Shown: in pieces, positions 24,436 to 33,897 of the stretch | Layout of the letters: each line of letters starts with the position of its first letter | Numbering within the stretch: position 1 is the first letter of the stretch | DNA from: Rothia dentocariosa ATCC 17931 | Lineage (GTDB): Bacteria > Actinomycetota > Actinomycetes > Actinomycetales > Micrococcaceae | Assembly: GCF_000164695.2 (NCBI RefSeq) | Contig: NC_014643.1 | Coordinates: 682,001 to 746,000, forward strand | DNA length: 64,000 nt | Direction of reading: 5' to 3' | Made by a program: the position numbers and the translations under genes | The notes under the pieces: generated by a model | Database searches by the model: none | The model's input: only the letters and a program-made list of their open reading frames with translations | What the model was told of the DNA's origin: nothing

Positions 24436-27419
24436 TCCGGACTCATCTTTTGGTCTAAACCGATAGATATGGCATCAGCACCATTACTAGTAATCCAGTC
24501 ATTAGCGTAATTACGAGTCCAGGGGTTATTTAATTTGCTGGCTGTTTTTCCTGTTTCTTTTGCTAAATCTGATGAAGCAGTCATCCCTTGGTTCGCACCA
24601 CCACCAACTGCACCAAATACAAAACCACCAGTAAACCCCATGCCAAAAGCCGATAGTTGGTCTGTACCATTCCAATTATCAGTTGTTGCGGCATATTTCA
24701 CCGAAGAAGATGTACCATCTTTTACGCCTTCTTGGAGCCCGCTGCCTATTACCTTAGCACCAAGTTCATCAACGCCGCCTTCGAAGGTTTTACCGTAGAG
24801 TTTGTTACCAACCCAATTACTCGCCCCATTAATAAACTTACTATTCCTGAACGCAGAGACAAGCTTGGTGTTTCCTATACGGGCAATACCAGCGTTGATT
24901 TTATCCGATGCTTTCACACCCATTTGTACAACACGAGAGATTTTACCCGCTTTCTCTGCCGTTGCTAGGCCCTTTGCCACAGTAGCGCCCTTCGCAAAAA
25001 TACCGCCGACTACACCACCGGCACCACCGGCAAGACCGCCAATCAGAGCATCTCGACCAACAGCGCCCCAATCAACATTCTTACCTTCCATCTTCTGGGT
25101 AATCACCGACATACCGCCACTCATCAAGGCGCCCGAGGCAGCACCCAGCAGCACCATACCCAACGGTCCCGTCGCCACGGCAGCAACCGTCAGCGCAAGA
25201 CCTGCTGCTACCATAATCGCACCAGCGGCCCATTCGCCAACATTGCGTACACCTTGCCAGAACTTATCGTATTGTTCCTGGGAGTACTTCTGGAACTCAT
25301 CCGGCGACATCGGTTTCAGACCCCACGGGTCCATTAGCCCTACCGGGTTGTTCCCGCAGAACGCATATACATCCGCGAAGAAACCAGTACCCGGCACCTG
25401 AGCCAACGGGTCCGTCGAGAGGAAACGCTTCGAGACGCCATCAAAGACGCGGGCACCCATCACATCCAAACCGGCAACACGCACAGACCCGGCACCGGTA
25501 AACGAGAACCCGGCAGGAAGTATAGATTCCCACACACCGCTATCATCCGCACTCGAGGTACGGGGAAGACCGGGAATATTCATCCCTTGAGCATCCGGTG
25601 CAGAACCCAGCATGGGCGGCACAGCCCACGGGTCAAAACCACCCGCAATACCAACCTGGGAGAAACCGCCGTCAGACCCGGGAGCAGGCATGCCGCCAGC
25701 ACCTAAGATCTGTGGCATAGCAGCATCCGGATCCCACAACAATGGCACCGAAACACCATTAACCCCGGCTACCTGGGCAAGTTCACCAGTCACATCAGTC
25801 ACCATACGAACCCGTAATGCAGCTTCACCGCCGTGAGCAGTCACATACGTATCCGTTACCGAGGCCAACCCGGAGTACGCACCCCAAGCGTACTCACGAA
25901 CCTGCTGTACGCCCCTGTCATCGGTAATAATCTCACGAGTACGTTCACCAGCGGCATTGTACTCATACGTGGTCACTGTCGTGAACGTATGCTCCGCTGT
26001 ATGGTCGGCTGCAATAATTTCGGTGAGTTGGTTCAAACGGTTATACGCAAACGAACGTTCACCCGACAGCACCCGCGAAGGCTCCTCAGATTCGCCCGTG
26101 CCACCAGAATGACGCCAAGTGCGCTCAGAAACCATGAGCCCAGCCTCAAACACCCATTCAAACTCCAGATCACCAGAACGAGAACCCGTCAACTGGCCGG
26201 CAGCATCATAGGTATACACCACCAGCCCATCGGCAGAATCCAAGCCCACAATACGACCCTGCTCATCACGAATAACCTCGGTACGCTCAACCGAATCCGC
26301 CTTCGCTGTGTTCTCGCGCGAGTACGAGCACACCAGACCGGACTCACTATCAAACTCCCAGCGCGAGAGAATGTCGCCTAACTGGGCACGGATCAGCCTG
26401 CCCATCGCATCGTAGGAATACTGCGCCGCCGGGCTCTCACGGTGAGCATCTTGATCAGCGCGTGACATACTCACCACGCGACCAGCACCATCGTGGGCAA
26501 TCGCAGTCTCACCGTACGGGGTCACCATGCGCGTACGGTAACCGTCGGCATCGTACCCCAACGTGAGTGTGTACGCGCCCGTGTTCGTGAAAGTATTCAA
26601 CACCTGAACCTGCGCATCTACATCCGCCGTGCCAGAGCACGGACCCGCAGTATCGGTTATCACGCCCGAACGTGAACGCTCCATCAGCAAACCGCGTGCA
26701 TCATACACAAACCGATGCTGTACAAACGCATCCTCAGACGCGCCAGCTTCAAGGGCCTGAGCACTAGCGTAATCGCGCACCCACACGGTACGACCCTGAT
26801 CCTCGACCCCAAACTCGGCAGCCTTCACACCATCAACACACGTATGCGCCAGGCGGCCACCAGCAGCGTAATCATAAGTATGCGTATACTCGCGTACACC
26901 ATCATGAGCACGAATCAGACGACCGGCAGCATCATAGGCGTACTCCTGCACCGACTCATCATCCGTGCCCGCAGCCTTGATAACACGCACCAGACGATCT
27001 AGCGCATCGTACTCATAGTCGGTCACCTGGCCGGCAGCATCGACAACGCGGCAAACCTGCCCGGTTGCGGTATACGAGAAATGCGTACGGAACCCCAAAC
27101 CATCCGTTGCCCGGATAATCTGACCGGCAGCATCGTACTTAAACCTTCGCTGCCCAAAAGAACTATCGCGCACACCAATTAAGCGACCGCACAAATCGTA
27201 CTCGTACGATGCCACACGCGCACCGGCTTCCACACCGGTCACTCGACCACACACGTCATACGTGATCTTCTCAACCGTACCGTCAGGGTTAATACGCTTA
27301 ATAATCTGCGAAGCGGCATCATACTCCAGGCGAGTTATCGCCCAAGCAAGAAGGCTCAACAACCCGCGAAACCCCCTCTTCATCGGTGTAACGCTCAGGA
27401 GCATCCAGCCCAACGGCAT
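24261..27419 (-). CDS. RHS polymorphic toxin, 3' part (YD shell, RHS core and C-terminal toxin tip)
   Basis: 1052 codons; the first ~30 are out of the native frame, and real homology starts at about 27360 (TRLEYDAASQIIKR). YD repeats (YDAxGRL type) run to about residue 550. A Gly/Pro linker follows, then the RHS core (VAGLDVMGARVFDG, STDPLAQVPGTGF) ends at DPWGL near residue 700. The ~350-residue tip has Gly/Ala-rich hydrophobic stretches (AAGAIMVAAGLALTVAAVA; GGLAGGAGGVVGGIF; GFTGGFVFGAVGGGANQG) and ends GTSGTVAADEQ. No nuclease, deaminase or ART motif is recognised; a membrane-active tip is inferred, which would suit membrane immunity proteins. Coupled to the type C gene. Confidence 0.85.
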   Translation of the reverse strand: MPLGWMLLSVTPMKRGFRGLLSLLAWAITRLEYDAASQIIKRINPDGTVEKITYDVCGRVTGVEAGARVASYEYDLCGRLIGVRDSSFGQRRFKYDAAGQIIRATDGLGFRTHFSYTATGQVCRVVDAAGQVTDYEYDALDRLVRVIKAAGTDDESVQEYAYDAAGRLIRAHDGVREYTHTYDYAAGGRLAHTCVDGVKAAEFGVEDQGRTVWVRDYASAQALEAGASEDAFVQHRFVYDARGLLMERSRSGVITDTAGPCSGTADVDAQVQVLNTFTNTGAYTLTLGYDADGYRTRMVTPYGETAIAHDGAGRVVSMSRADQDAHRESPAAQYSYDAMGRLIRAQLGDILSRWEFDSESGLVCSYSRENTAKADSVERTEVIRDEQGRIVGLDSADGLVVYTYDAAGQLTGSRSGDLEFEWVFEAGLMVSERTWRHSGGTGESEEPSRVLSGERSFAYNRLNQLTEIIAADHTAEHTFTTVTTYEYNAAGERTREIITDDRGVQQVREYAWGAYSGLASVTDTYVTAHGGEAALRVRMVTDVTGELAQVAGVNGVSVPLLWDPDAAMPQILGAGGMPAPGSDGGFSQVGIAGGFDPWAVPPMLGSAPDAQGMNIPGLPRTSSADDSGVWESILPAGFSFTGAGSVRVAGLDVMGARVFDGVSKRFLSTDPLAQVPGTGFFADVYAFCGNNPVGLMDPWGLKPMSPDEFQKYSQEQYDKFWQGVRNVGEWAAGAIMVAAGLALTVAAVATGPLGMVLLGAASGALMSGGMSVITQKMEGKNVDWGAVGRDALIGGLAGGAGGVVGGIFAKGATVAKGLATAEKAGKISRVVQMGVKASDKINAGIARIGNTKLVSAFRNSKFINGASNWVGNKLYGKTFEGGVDELGAKVIGSGLQEGVKDGTSSSVKYAATTDNWNGTDQLSAFGMGFTGGFVFGAVGGGANQGMTASSDLAKETGKTASKLNNPWTRNYANDWITSNGADAISIGLDQKMSPEEKAQKMIHKVGVNSIKSGFTAGAKTYGGTIKNARGESEAPGATLQTGTSGTVAADEQ

Positions 27420-30400
27420 GAGAGATCACCCGCCCGGCCCCATCATAGTCGTAGGTCTCGATACGGCCTTCAGCAGAAATTACCCGCAGCACACGCCCGG
27501 CACCATCACGTTCACAACGGGTCAGACCACCGGCGGCGTCAAGAATCTCAACCGGGCGACCCGCAACATCATAAGTGATGAACTCGCTTTCGACATCGGC
27601 CTTCTTCGCAGAAGACCCACCCCGGGCACGTTTCTGCTCAGACGTAACCCGACCGAAAATATCCGTGTGAATGAACGAGGACGAGAACGCATCCGCGATC
27701 TCCTCAATACCGCGCTGACGATCTACCCTGCGTTTAATTTCAACGCCGGTCGCATCCGTCACCGACGACAACTCGCCGTTCAAATCATAGGAATACCGGG
27801 TGGCAGCACCGCTCGGGTCAGTAGCCTCAACCAACTGAGACAAACCATCATAAACGTAATTCCATACGGCACCGCTGGCGGTAGTGAGGCCAACAAGGTT
27901 ACCCCATGTGTCAAAAGTTCCTTCGGTCGTATGACCTAGCGGGTTGGTGACACTAGCGATTTCTCCGCCTGCATTGTAGGTAAACCGGATGGTAGCACCG
28001 TAGGGATCCGTTACCGAAGTAGGAAGATTTCCACAACCCCCAGACGTATTGGTGCTGTTACGTACCAGCGAGGGAAGGGATTCTACGGCAAACTCGGGGT
28101 ACGCAAAAGTCCAGCGGGCACCATCTGCGTTTTCGATACTTGCAAGCGCACCTGAAGAATTGTACGTCGCCGTACCGCGACGACCAAGCGGATCTATAAC
28201 CCCAATAACACGTCCGTGGTCATCACGTATCAAGGTTGTAGTATTACCCGCACCGTTTGTCACGAGGACGAGATCACCGTAAGCATCGTACTCGAAGGTT
28301 GTGGATACACCCGTTGGCTCAGTGACTCGGGTAAGAAGACCCCTATCGTCCCAGTCATAAAGCGTCTGAGCACCGTCTGCGTCAATCACAGCGCTTGGGT
28401 TTGGGTTCACCGAATCCGCATATTCATAGCTCACGGTCATTGGCGTACCCAGATTGCGGGGATCACGTGCATCCCGCACAGATACGCCGGTTATGCGATC
28501 GTGTTCATCCCACCCGTAGGTGTAGTCGGTACCCTCGGGAGTACGTTCACGCTTCAGCCTGCCTCGGTTATCGAATACGCGCGCAGTCCTAGAACCATCG
28601 CGCTCAGTAATACCCACACGGTTTCCGAAAGAATCGTACCGCATGGTCTGTCGGCTGCCGTCGGTGGCGGTGATTCCGATCAAGCGTCCCTTAGAATCGC
28701 TTGTCCAGAGGTTAGAGTTATCCCCTGTTTCAGCATCCGCCACAATAGTAACCAAGCTCGGGGTATAGGTGTACGAAACTTCGCGCCCATACTCGGTGAG
28801 CTGGTGAACTACCCGGCCCAGCTCATCGTAGGTGTTGGTAACCTCTACAATCCCATTGGCGTTGATAACCTCACGGATAAGTCCAGCATCCGTGTGAGTA
28901 TACGAACGGACACCCGCATTTGTTGCCACACTCGTCAGATACTCACCCTCATACGAATATTCGGCAGCCATTAGCGGCGTATCAGCTTCGGCGCCAGTCG
29001 TGTTGTAAGTATAAGCACTAATCGGGCGATGCTCGGGAGCCTCAGTGCTTTGACCTAGCTCTTCGTAGTCCACACGAATCCCGCGCTGGGATCCTGGATG
29101 CACCAGATCTGTCACCCGCCCCTGCGCGTCGCGGAATGCGACCACAGTATTTGATGGGTGCCCATCAGTAGCACTCACCCAATCCCCAGAAGCGCTGAAC
29201 CCAAAGGATTCGTGAGCATTATTCATCACGATCCAATAGAAGGGTTCCTGCATGAAAGCTTGAACTGCGGATTCATCTAAGCCACGAGAATTCTTGAGCT
29301 GTCGCTGTGTTTCACGCTGCAAGGCTTCGATACGCGCATACGCATCAGAGCCCAGTTCTGCCTTTGTCAGCCACCATGCTTCCCCAGAGGCACGCGCGAA
29401 TCCTTCACCTTCACGCGCGAACGTGAGGATGCGCCCATCGGCGGTAAACCATGATGCTTTGTCAGCATCAAACTCAAGACGCTGATCCAGAGTAGAGGAC
29501 CATCCGATGCCAAAAACACCCGAAGGAATATCTTGCGAGTTAGTCACAGCCAAGCTGTTATACATACGTTTCAGGTTCAGATTACGCGCAAAAGTTCCCG
29601 GGAAAGAAAGGTCGGTTTCAGGCTCAATGAAGTTACCCGTTGCCACGTTTACCGGATCATTTGCGAAGCCGGAAGTAGGGATTTCGCCCGTGACCTGAGC
29701 GGGATGAACCTCGATTTTCTGAACCTGAGGAGCACCAGTTCCACGCTCCTGCATACGCTGATCCAGATACGCATTCGAGACGGTTTTGATGTTACCGGTG
29801 CCAGACCCAGCATCCCTAAAATCCTGGGCAACTCCAGAAACCCAGGTATTGACCTGGTTGCTCTGTTGAAGCCACCCCGCCATGCTGTTGATTGTTTCGC
29901 TGATATCGAGCGACCCGTGATGGCACGAACTTGTGTAGGTGTTTAGCGCATTCGTAATGTCGGTATGCTTGAGCCCTGCTTCGTTGTCGTAGGATACACA
30001 GGCAGTATTGTAGCCGTCGAGGTTCTCTGGAATAGCAGAGGAAGTGCCGCCGGATGCATCAGGGGCGCCAGCATTGACATCGCGCTGCGGGGCAGAGCCG
30101 GGCTCAGCAGGTTTCGACGGGTTGGGAGCATAATCGGGACGGTGTTTGTTGAGAACAACACCATCCCAAGTTTGCTGCAAACCGTTGCGGTTCTCCCACT
30201 CCCGGGCTTTCTTACGGTTTTCGTTTTCAACATGAGCGCACTCTTTGATGTAATCTACCAGCTTCGCGCCATAACGGAGCATCGTCACAACGTTGGCGGA
30301 GTTATTGGCAAGTTGTACGTGGCACATATGAAAGTCGTGGGCGTATTTGCCCTCAAATTTATCTCGTGCAGTATCAAAAAGACCGTCTCGCCCGCCCTGC

Positions 30401-30645
30401 TGGGTTTCGATAGTGTCTGCGGCAGAATTCAGCGCATTTCTGAGGTTATCGGATGCCCCATCATCAAACTGAACGTCAGGCATAGCGCGCGGCTTATCAG
30501 CCGTGCCGATACTCATATTGTCGTCAACAGAGCTTTGCGGAGGATCAACATGCTTGAGCTCAGGCATAGGCGCCGGCTTACCGCCCAAAGAACTTGGTGA
30601 ACCGCTGTTTTCAGGGGCGATAGGTTCAGGGCGGACGTGCGGCAT
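27319..30645 (-). CDS. RHS polymorphic toxin, 5' part (export domain, DUF6531, YD repeats)
   Basis: The ATG at 30645 follows AAGGAGCAGCT; the frame is open to 30708 but without a site. The first ~320 residues are helical, with Trp-containing turns (REWENRNGLQQTWDG; MAGWLQQSNQVNTW) resembling WXG100/LXG-type export domains, and no Sec signal. A DUF6531-like entry (DPVNVATGNFIEPETDLSF) leads into dozens of YD repeats that form the RHS shell. The frame ends at a stop near 27319 (DNSPGV). One nucleotide too many around 27340-27360 separates it from the 3' part. Together they would make a ~2,130-residue protein. T7SS export is inferred. Confidence 0.88.
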   Translation of the reverse strand: MPHVRPEPIAPENSGSPSSLGGKPAPMPELKHVDPPQSSVDDNMSIGTADKPRAMPDVQFDDGASDNLRNALNSAADTIETQQGGRDGLFDTARDKFEGKYAHDFHMCHVQLANNSANVVTMLRYGAKLVDYIKECAHVENENRKKAREWENRNGLQQTWDGVVLNKHRPDYAPNPSKPAEPGSAPQRDVNAGAPDASGGTSSAIPENLDGYNTACVSYDNEAGLKHTDITNALNTYTSSCHHGSLDISETINSMAGWLQQSNQVNTWVSGVAQDFRDAGSGTGNIKTVSNAYLDQRMQERGTGAPQVQKIEVHPAQVTGEIPTSGFANDPVNVATGNFIEPETDLSFPGTFARNLNLKRMYNSLAVTNSQDIPSGVFGIGWSSTLDQRLEFDADKASWFTADGRILTFAREGEGFARASGEAWWLTKAELGSDAYARIEALQRETQRQLKNSRGLDESAVQAFMQEPFYWIVMNNAHESFGFSASGDWVSATDGHPSNTVVAFRDAQGRVTDLVHPGSQRGIRVDYEELGQSTEAPEHRPISAYTYNTTGAEADTPLMAAEYSYEGEYLTSVATNAGVRSYTHTDAGLIREVINANGIVEVTNTYDELGRVVHQLTEYGREVSYTYTPSLVTIVADAETGDNSNLWTSDSKGRLIGITATDGSRQTMRYDSFGNRVGITERDGSRTARVFDNRGRLKRERTPEGTDYTYGWDEHDRITGVSVRDARDPRNLGTPMTVSYEYADSVNPNPSAVIDADGAQTLYDWDDRGLLTRVTEPTGVSTTFEYDAYGDLVLVTNGAGNTTTLIRDDHGRVIGVIDPLGRRGTATYNSSGALASIENADGARWTFAYPEFAVESLPSLVRNSTNTSGGCGNLPTSVTDPYGATIRFTYNAGGEIASVTNPLGHTTEGTFDTWGNLVGLTTASGAVWNYVYDGLSQLVEATDPSGAATRYSYDLNGELSSVTDATGVEIKRRVDRQRGIEEIADAFSSSFIHTDIFGRVTSEQKRARGGSSAKKADVESEFITYDVAGRPVEILDAAGGLTRCERDGAGRVLRVISAEGRIETYDYDGAGRVISHAVGLDAPERYTDEEGVSRVVEPSCLGDNSPGV

Positions 30646-31030
30646 AGCTGCTCCTTGTGTGGTTGTAGTTATATCAACGTAGATATAGTTAATGTTTGTG
30701 AGTGTCACAGAACACTGTATAGGATATATTTACCCTAACCTTCACATAAGGGTTAGTCAAGGATATTCGTCATGAACAGTACATTTAGGCGCGGCATGTC
30801 GGGCTGCTTCGTGTGTGAGGCGGTTGCCGAATCATGCATATACGGGAACGGACATGCACCGGTCGAGTACAACCAACCTGACCTTTAAGGGGTGATGTTT
30901 AGATTTCTACCTCCGGCTGTGTAGGCGCTGTACTCACTCACGGGAAGTCCTGGCTTAAGGGTCGAAATCATAAGTTATTGGTAGGAATAATAGGGATAAA
31001 GAGTATAAGGGGCCTTGGAGAGTAACAGCA
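30646..31030. promoter_or_regulatory. Divergent promoter region of the RHS island
   Basis: 385 bp between the RHS gene (minus) and the 31-kb membrane genes (plus). The left half is AT-rich with several TATAnn hexamers. A CTAACCTT...AAGGGTTAG imperfect inverted repeat lies at about 30742-30764. No gene is apparent. Confidence 0.4.
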
Positions 31031-31447
31031 ATGGGAAACTATATTTATTATTCCCTCATCTTTAGTGGCATCGTTATCTGTAGTTACCTCTCGTATCGAA
31101 GCGAGAAAAAACAAAAGAACTACTATCAGAAAATAACCTCAGCGTATGCCATGGGCTGGGGTGCCACACCGTCCTCGCATCGTGTGCCAACATCCGAGAA
31201 GGCAGGAGAAGACCCTCTACCTAAGGGAGGTGCTGCGCATGAGAATGAGCGCTCTGATGCTTTGGGAGAAACTCCTGAATCTGTTCCTGCTAGGGATGTC
31301 GAGGAGTTTGTGGAGAGTTTTACGAATATTGTTCAGAGGCGGCCTTTGTTATTCCCTATTGCAGGATGGGCCATGATGATAACAATCATATTTTTTGTAG
31401 GCTATATTATTCTAGCTTTTATTGCGAGAAGGCCTTCGGAAGAATAA
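31031..31447 (+). CDS. Two-helix membrane protein of the RHS island
   Basis: 138 residues with GGAG 9 nt before the ATG. N-terminal helix (about 5-22), a charged linker (RSEKKQKNYYQK, then a Glu/Ser/Pro-rich stretch), an amphipathic segment (VEEFVESFTNIVQRR) and a second helix (about 105-130). It lacks the C-terminal AFR/GYW domain. The order helix, charged linker, helix resembles the first half of the type C immunity proteins, so it may be a shortened relative. Low-GC; first gene of a plus-strand run with types A and B. Confidence 0.6.
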   Translation: MGNYIYYSLIFSGIVICSYLSYRSEKKQKNYYQKITSAYAMGWGATPSSHRVPTSEKAGEDPLPKGGAAHENERSDALGETPESVPARDVEEFVESFTNIVQRRPLLFPIAGWAMMITIIFFVGYIILAFIARRPSEE

Positions 31448-31491
31448 AAACACGACTCTACGATAGGTATTTGAGAAACTTAAGGAAAGAA

Positions 31492-32136
31492 ATGATTCAG
31501 GTTCTTGGGGTAGGAAGCCTCGCTCTTTTCGGCATATCGTGTATATTTCTACTATATGCTCAGCGGAACTGGAATTATCGGAATTTGAAATACCCGTACC
31601 GGGGCACAAAAGATAAGTTCCAAGGAATTCTTGCTAATATTATACTTTTGCTATCGTCTATCCCTGTTATCATTCTTTCACTCATAGGAATTTATATCCC
31701 AGAATACCCTGGGACAGTTATATTTTTACCAGCGATGAATGTAGGGTGGTACTCTGGTGTTTATTATTACCTGAGTCGAAAGAATTTCTACCTGTGGACC
31801 ACCCCGGAAGGGTTTTCATGGTCGAACACATGGGGTAAAAAATATCAAGCAACCTACCGAAACATTCATAAATATCGGTATTACGCCCGTGAGGGAGATC
31901 TGACCTGGATGGTACTCAAAACACAGCACGGTACATTACGCTTCGATCCCAAACTCACTAATGCCGGTCTTTTGATACCTCAGCTTGCCTTCCGTCTCAC
32001 AACAGGGTATTGGGCTCAGCATGATCACTCAGACGATCAAGACAAAATCCAATGTTTTTATGACGATCTAGAGGAAACACAGGACCTTGTAATGTCTTAC
32101 TCTGGTCTTACCTTCAAGAGTGAGGAAAGAATATAG
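31492..32136 (+). CDS. Putative RHS-island membrane immunity protein, type A (right copy)
   Basis: The ATG at 31492 has AAGGAAAG upstream; the frame is open to 31366. 214 residues, homologous over its full length to 21654-22295 on the other strand: shared NWNYRNLKYPYRGTKD, LSRKNFYLWTTPEGFSW, TLRFDPKLTNAG and PQLAFRLTTGYWAQ. Three hydrophobic segments occupy the first ~105 residues. It has no adjacent RHS tip of its own, so it may be an orphan immunity gene protecting against sibling toxins. AT-rich. Confidence 0.68.
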   Translation: MIQVLGVGSLALFGISCIFLLYAQRNWNYRNLKYPYRGTKDKFQGILANIILLLSSIPVIILSLIGIYIPEYPGTVIFLPAMNVGWYSGVYYYLSRKNFYLWTTPEGFSWSNTWGKKYQATYRNIHKYRYYAREGDLTWMVLKTQHGTLRFDPKLTNAGLLIPQLAFRLTTGYWAQHDHSDDQDKIQCFYDDLEETQDLVMSYSGLTFKSEERI

Positions 32137-32251
32137 CAGAAGGTGCATTCTCAGGGGATGCTCTCATCTCTATAAAATTCTTTTTAGATAAACAGGATGA
32201 CCCTCATAATAATAAGATTAATAAAAACATTCTGGTAAGGAGGCGATAATA

Positions 32252-32890
32252 GTGACAGATATTATCAGGCTTATGATACCTCTTGTTGCTGCAGTACTAC
32301 CTTCGCTGGGGGTATTGATAGCTTCTAAATTTGTTACTACTAAAATAAACTATTATAAGCTTGAAGATGTGGTGACATATCGCCTTAAAATAGTGCATAA
32401 AATTGCTGCTGTTATATCATATATATTTTTTGTCTTTATAGTATATATCTATATAACTCTTTATTTGTATGCTGGACTGGAATTTGTGACCGTATGGCCG
32501 ATATGGACCCCTTTGGTAATATATATCATGATTATTATACATATTTTTCGTAATTATAGATATTCATATATCACTATTGATGATGAAGGTATTACATATA
32601 AGGTTTTTATGGGCAGAAAGAAATATATTCCTTATATGAATATTGCAGAGTACAATCTTAAGCCTTACCAGGATCGTTTTATTTTACGTAGCAGTACAGG
32701 CCAAAAAGTCGTGGTACGTCCTGTTGGAATGTCTTTGCAACAGCTCCTGTTCTATGTTTCTTTCCGTGTCACTGAGGGTCGTTGGCCTCGTCTGGATTCA
32801 AGTATTGATCGCAAAGCTCTAGAAGACTCGCTTGGTTCTAATTCTGGTGTTCTATACCTGCTGGAATATCCGTGCGAGAAGATAGAGTAG
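32252..32890 (+). CDS. Putative RHS-island membrane immunity protein, type B (right copy)
   Basis: A GTG start with AAGGAGG upstream. 212 residues, homologous to 20999-21640 (YITIDDEGITYKVFMGRKKYIPY; LKPYQDRFILRSSTGQK; VSFRVTEGRWPR). N-terminal hydrophobic segments at about 8-25, 52-75 and 82-102. It follows the type A gene in the same order as on the left side, so an A-B pair was duplicated or exchanged as a unit. Very AT-rich in its first half. Confidence 0.68.
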   Translation: MTDIIRLMIPLVAAVLPSLGVLIASKFVTTKINYYKLEDVVTYRLKIVHKIAAVISYIFFVFIVYIYITLYLYAGLEFVTVWPIWTPLVIYIMIIIHIFRNYRYSYITIDDEGITYKVFMGRKKYIPYMNIAEYNLKPYQDRFILRSSTGQKVVVRPVGMSLQQLLFYVSFRVTEGRWPRLDSSIDRKALEDSLGSNSGVLYLLEYPCEKIE

Positions 32891-32921
32891 TACATGCACC
32901 CGCTAGTCCACTAGTCCTTAA

Positions 32922-33096
32922 GGAGAAGGGTCAGAAGTTGATTCATAAGGTTGGGGTGAATAGCATCAAATCTGGGTTCACTGCTGGGGCGAAAACCTAT
33001 GGCGGCACCATTAAAAATGCTCGTGGGGAATCCGAAGCTCCCGGGGCTACTCTTCAGACCGGCACATCAGGGACGGTAGCTGCTGATGAGCAGTGA
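32922..33096 (+). pseudogene. RHS C-terminal fragment (last ~56 codons)
   Basis: The reading frame QKLIHKVGVNSIKSGF...GTVAADEQ is the same as the last residues of the main RHS toxin apart from a few changes at its left edge. No core or YD repeats precede it. It overlaps the type C start by 11 bp as in the main locus, showing that copy 2 was captured together with its toxin end. Confidence 0.8.
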
Positions 33097-33897
33097 ACTT
33101 ATCTTTGGTCTCTTCTGCCTAGTCTTTGTGGTGGGGACGTTTTGGCTCTCAGCAGTATTTGAAGGGCGCCGGCGTGAGCGTGAGCAGAAAACCCAGCAGG
33201 TGGTAGAAGAAACTTCTGATCCTCGGGCTGTGGTGCGGGTGTTGGCGTCGGTGCGGTTACAAGCCTCGTGGTTTATCAAAATGCTCTTATGGGCACTGCT
33301 TATTTTGATTCTTTTGATGCAAGTATCCTTCTTTGACCGTGTCCTCTCTGGTGGATCACCTGAGATACCGGTCATTTGGATCAATTTCACGTTTTTGGTT
33401 CTGGGGCTTCCTGGTGCTGTGTGGGGTTTGTGGGTGTGCAGGGTCTCGTACCGGGAAATCCTGCCCGAGAAACTCATGAGGGTCAATAACCGGGGACGTA
33501 AGCAGGTGCTGCACTACTGGCAGATTGACTCTAGTTATTTCACCCTATTAGGGGATGAGAACGGGCTCTTTGAGCTGACCGATACCGCAGGGGTGGTGTA
33601 TCGGTTTAAACCGCATATAGAACCGTGCCGGTATCTGGGTTCTCAGGTGGCGTTTCGGTTGGATTATGGGTATTGGGCTGATCCGAACAATACTCAGGAT
33701 GCTGAAATACTTGTGCAGTATATTCGGGAAAAATTGTGGGTGCAGCGCCTGTTGGAGGTGCCCACTGTTTCGGGGTTAGCCCACGACGGGGTGGGACAAG
33801 AGTACAGGCCTGTTGGTGGTCCTGATTTCGGGCCTGAGTTTCGTATCAGGCAGAGCGTATCGGGAGATTTCACGTGGGCTAAAAACTTCGTCCTCAC
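32922..33897. repeat. ~1-kb inverted repeat, right copy
   Basis: Inverse copy of 23442-24435. Homology begins at GGAGAAGG and stops abruptly at CTTCGTCCTCAC, just before the stop codon of the type C gene, after which the two flanks are unrelated. Confidence 0.9.

Noticed and set aside
27262..27939. 225-codon plus-strand ORF across the RHS frameshift
   Set aside because: It is antisense to the YD repeats, with no ribosome site; its apparent length reflects the biased codon use of RHS repeats.
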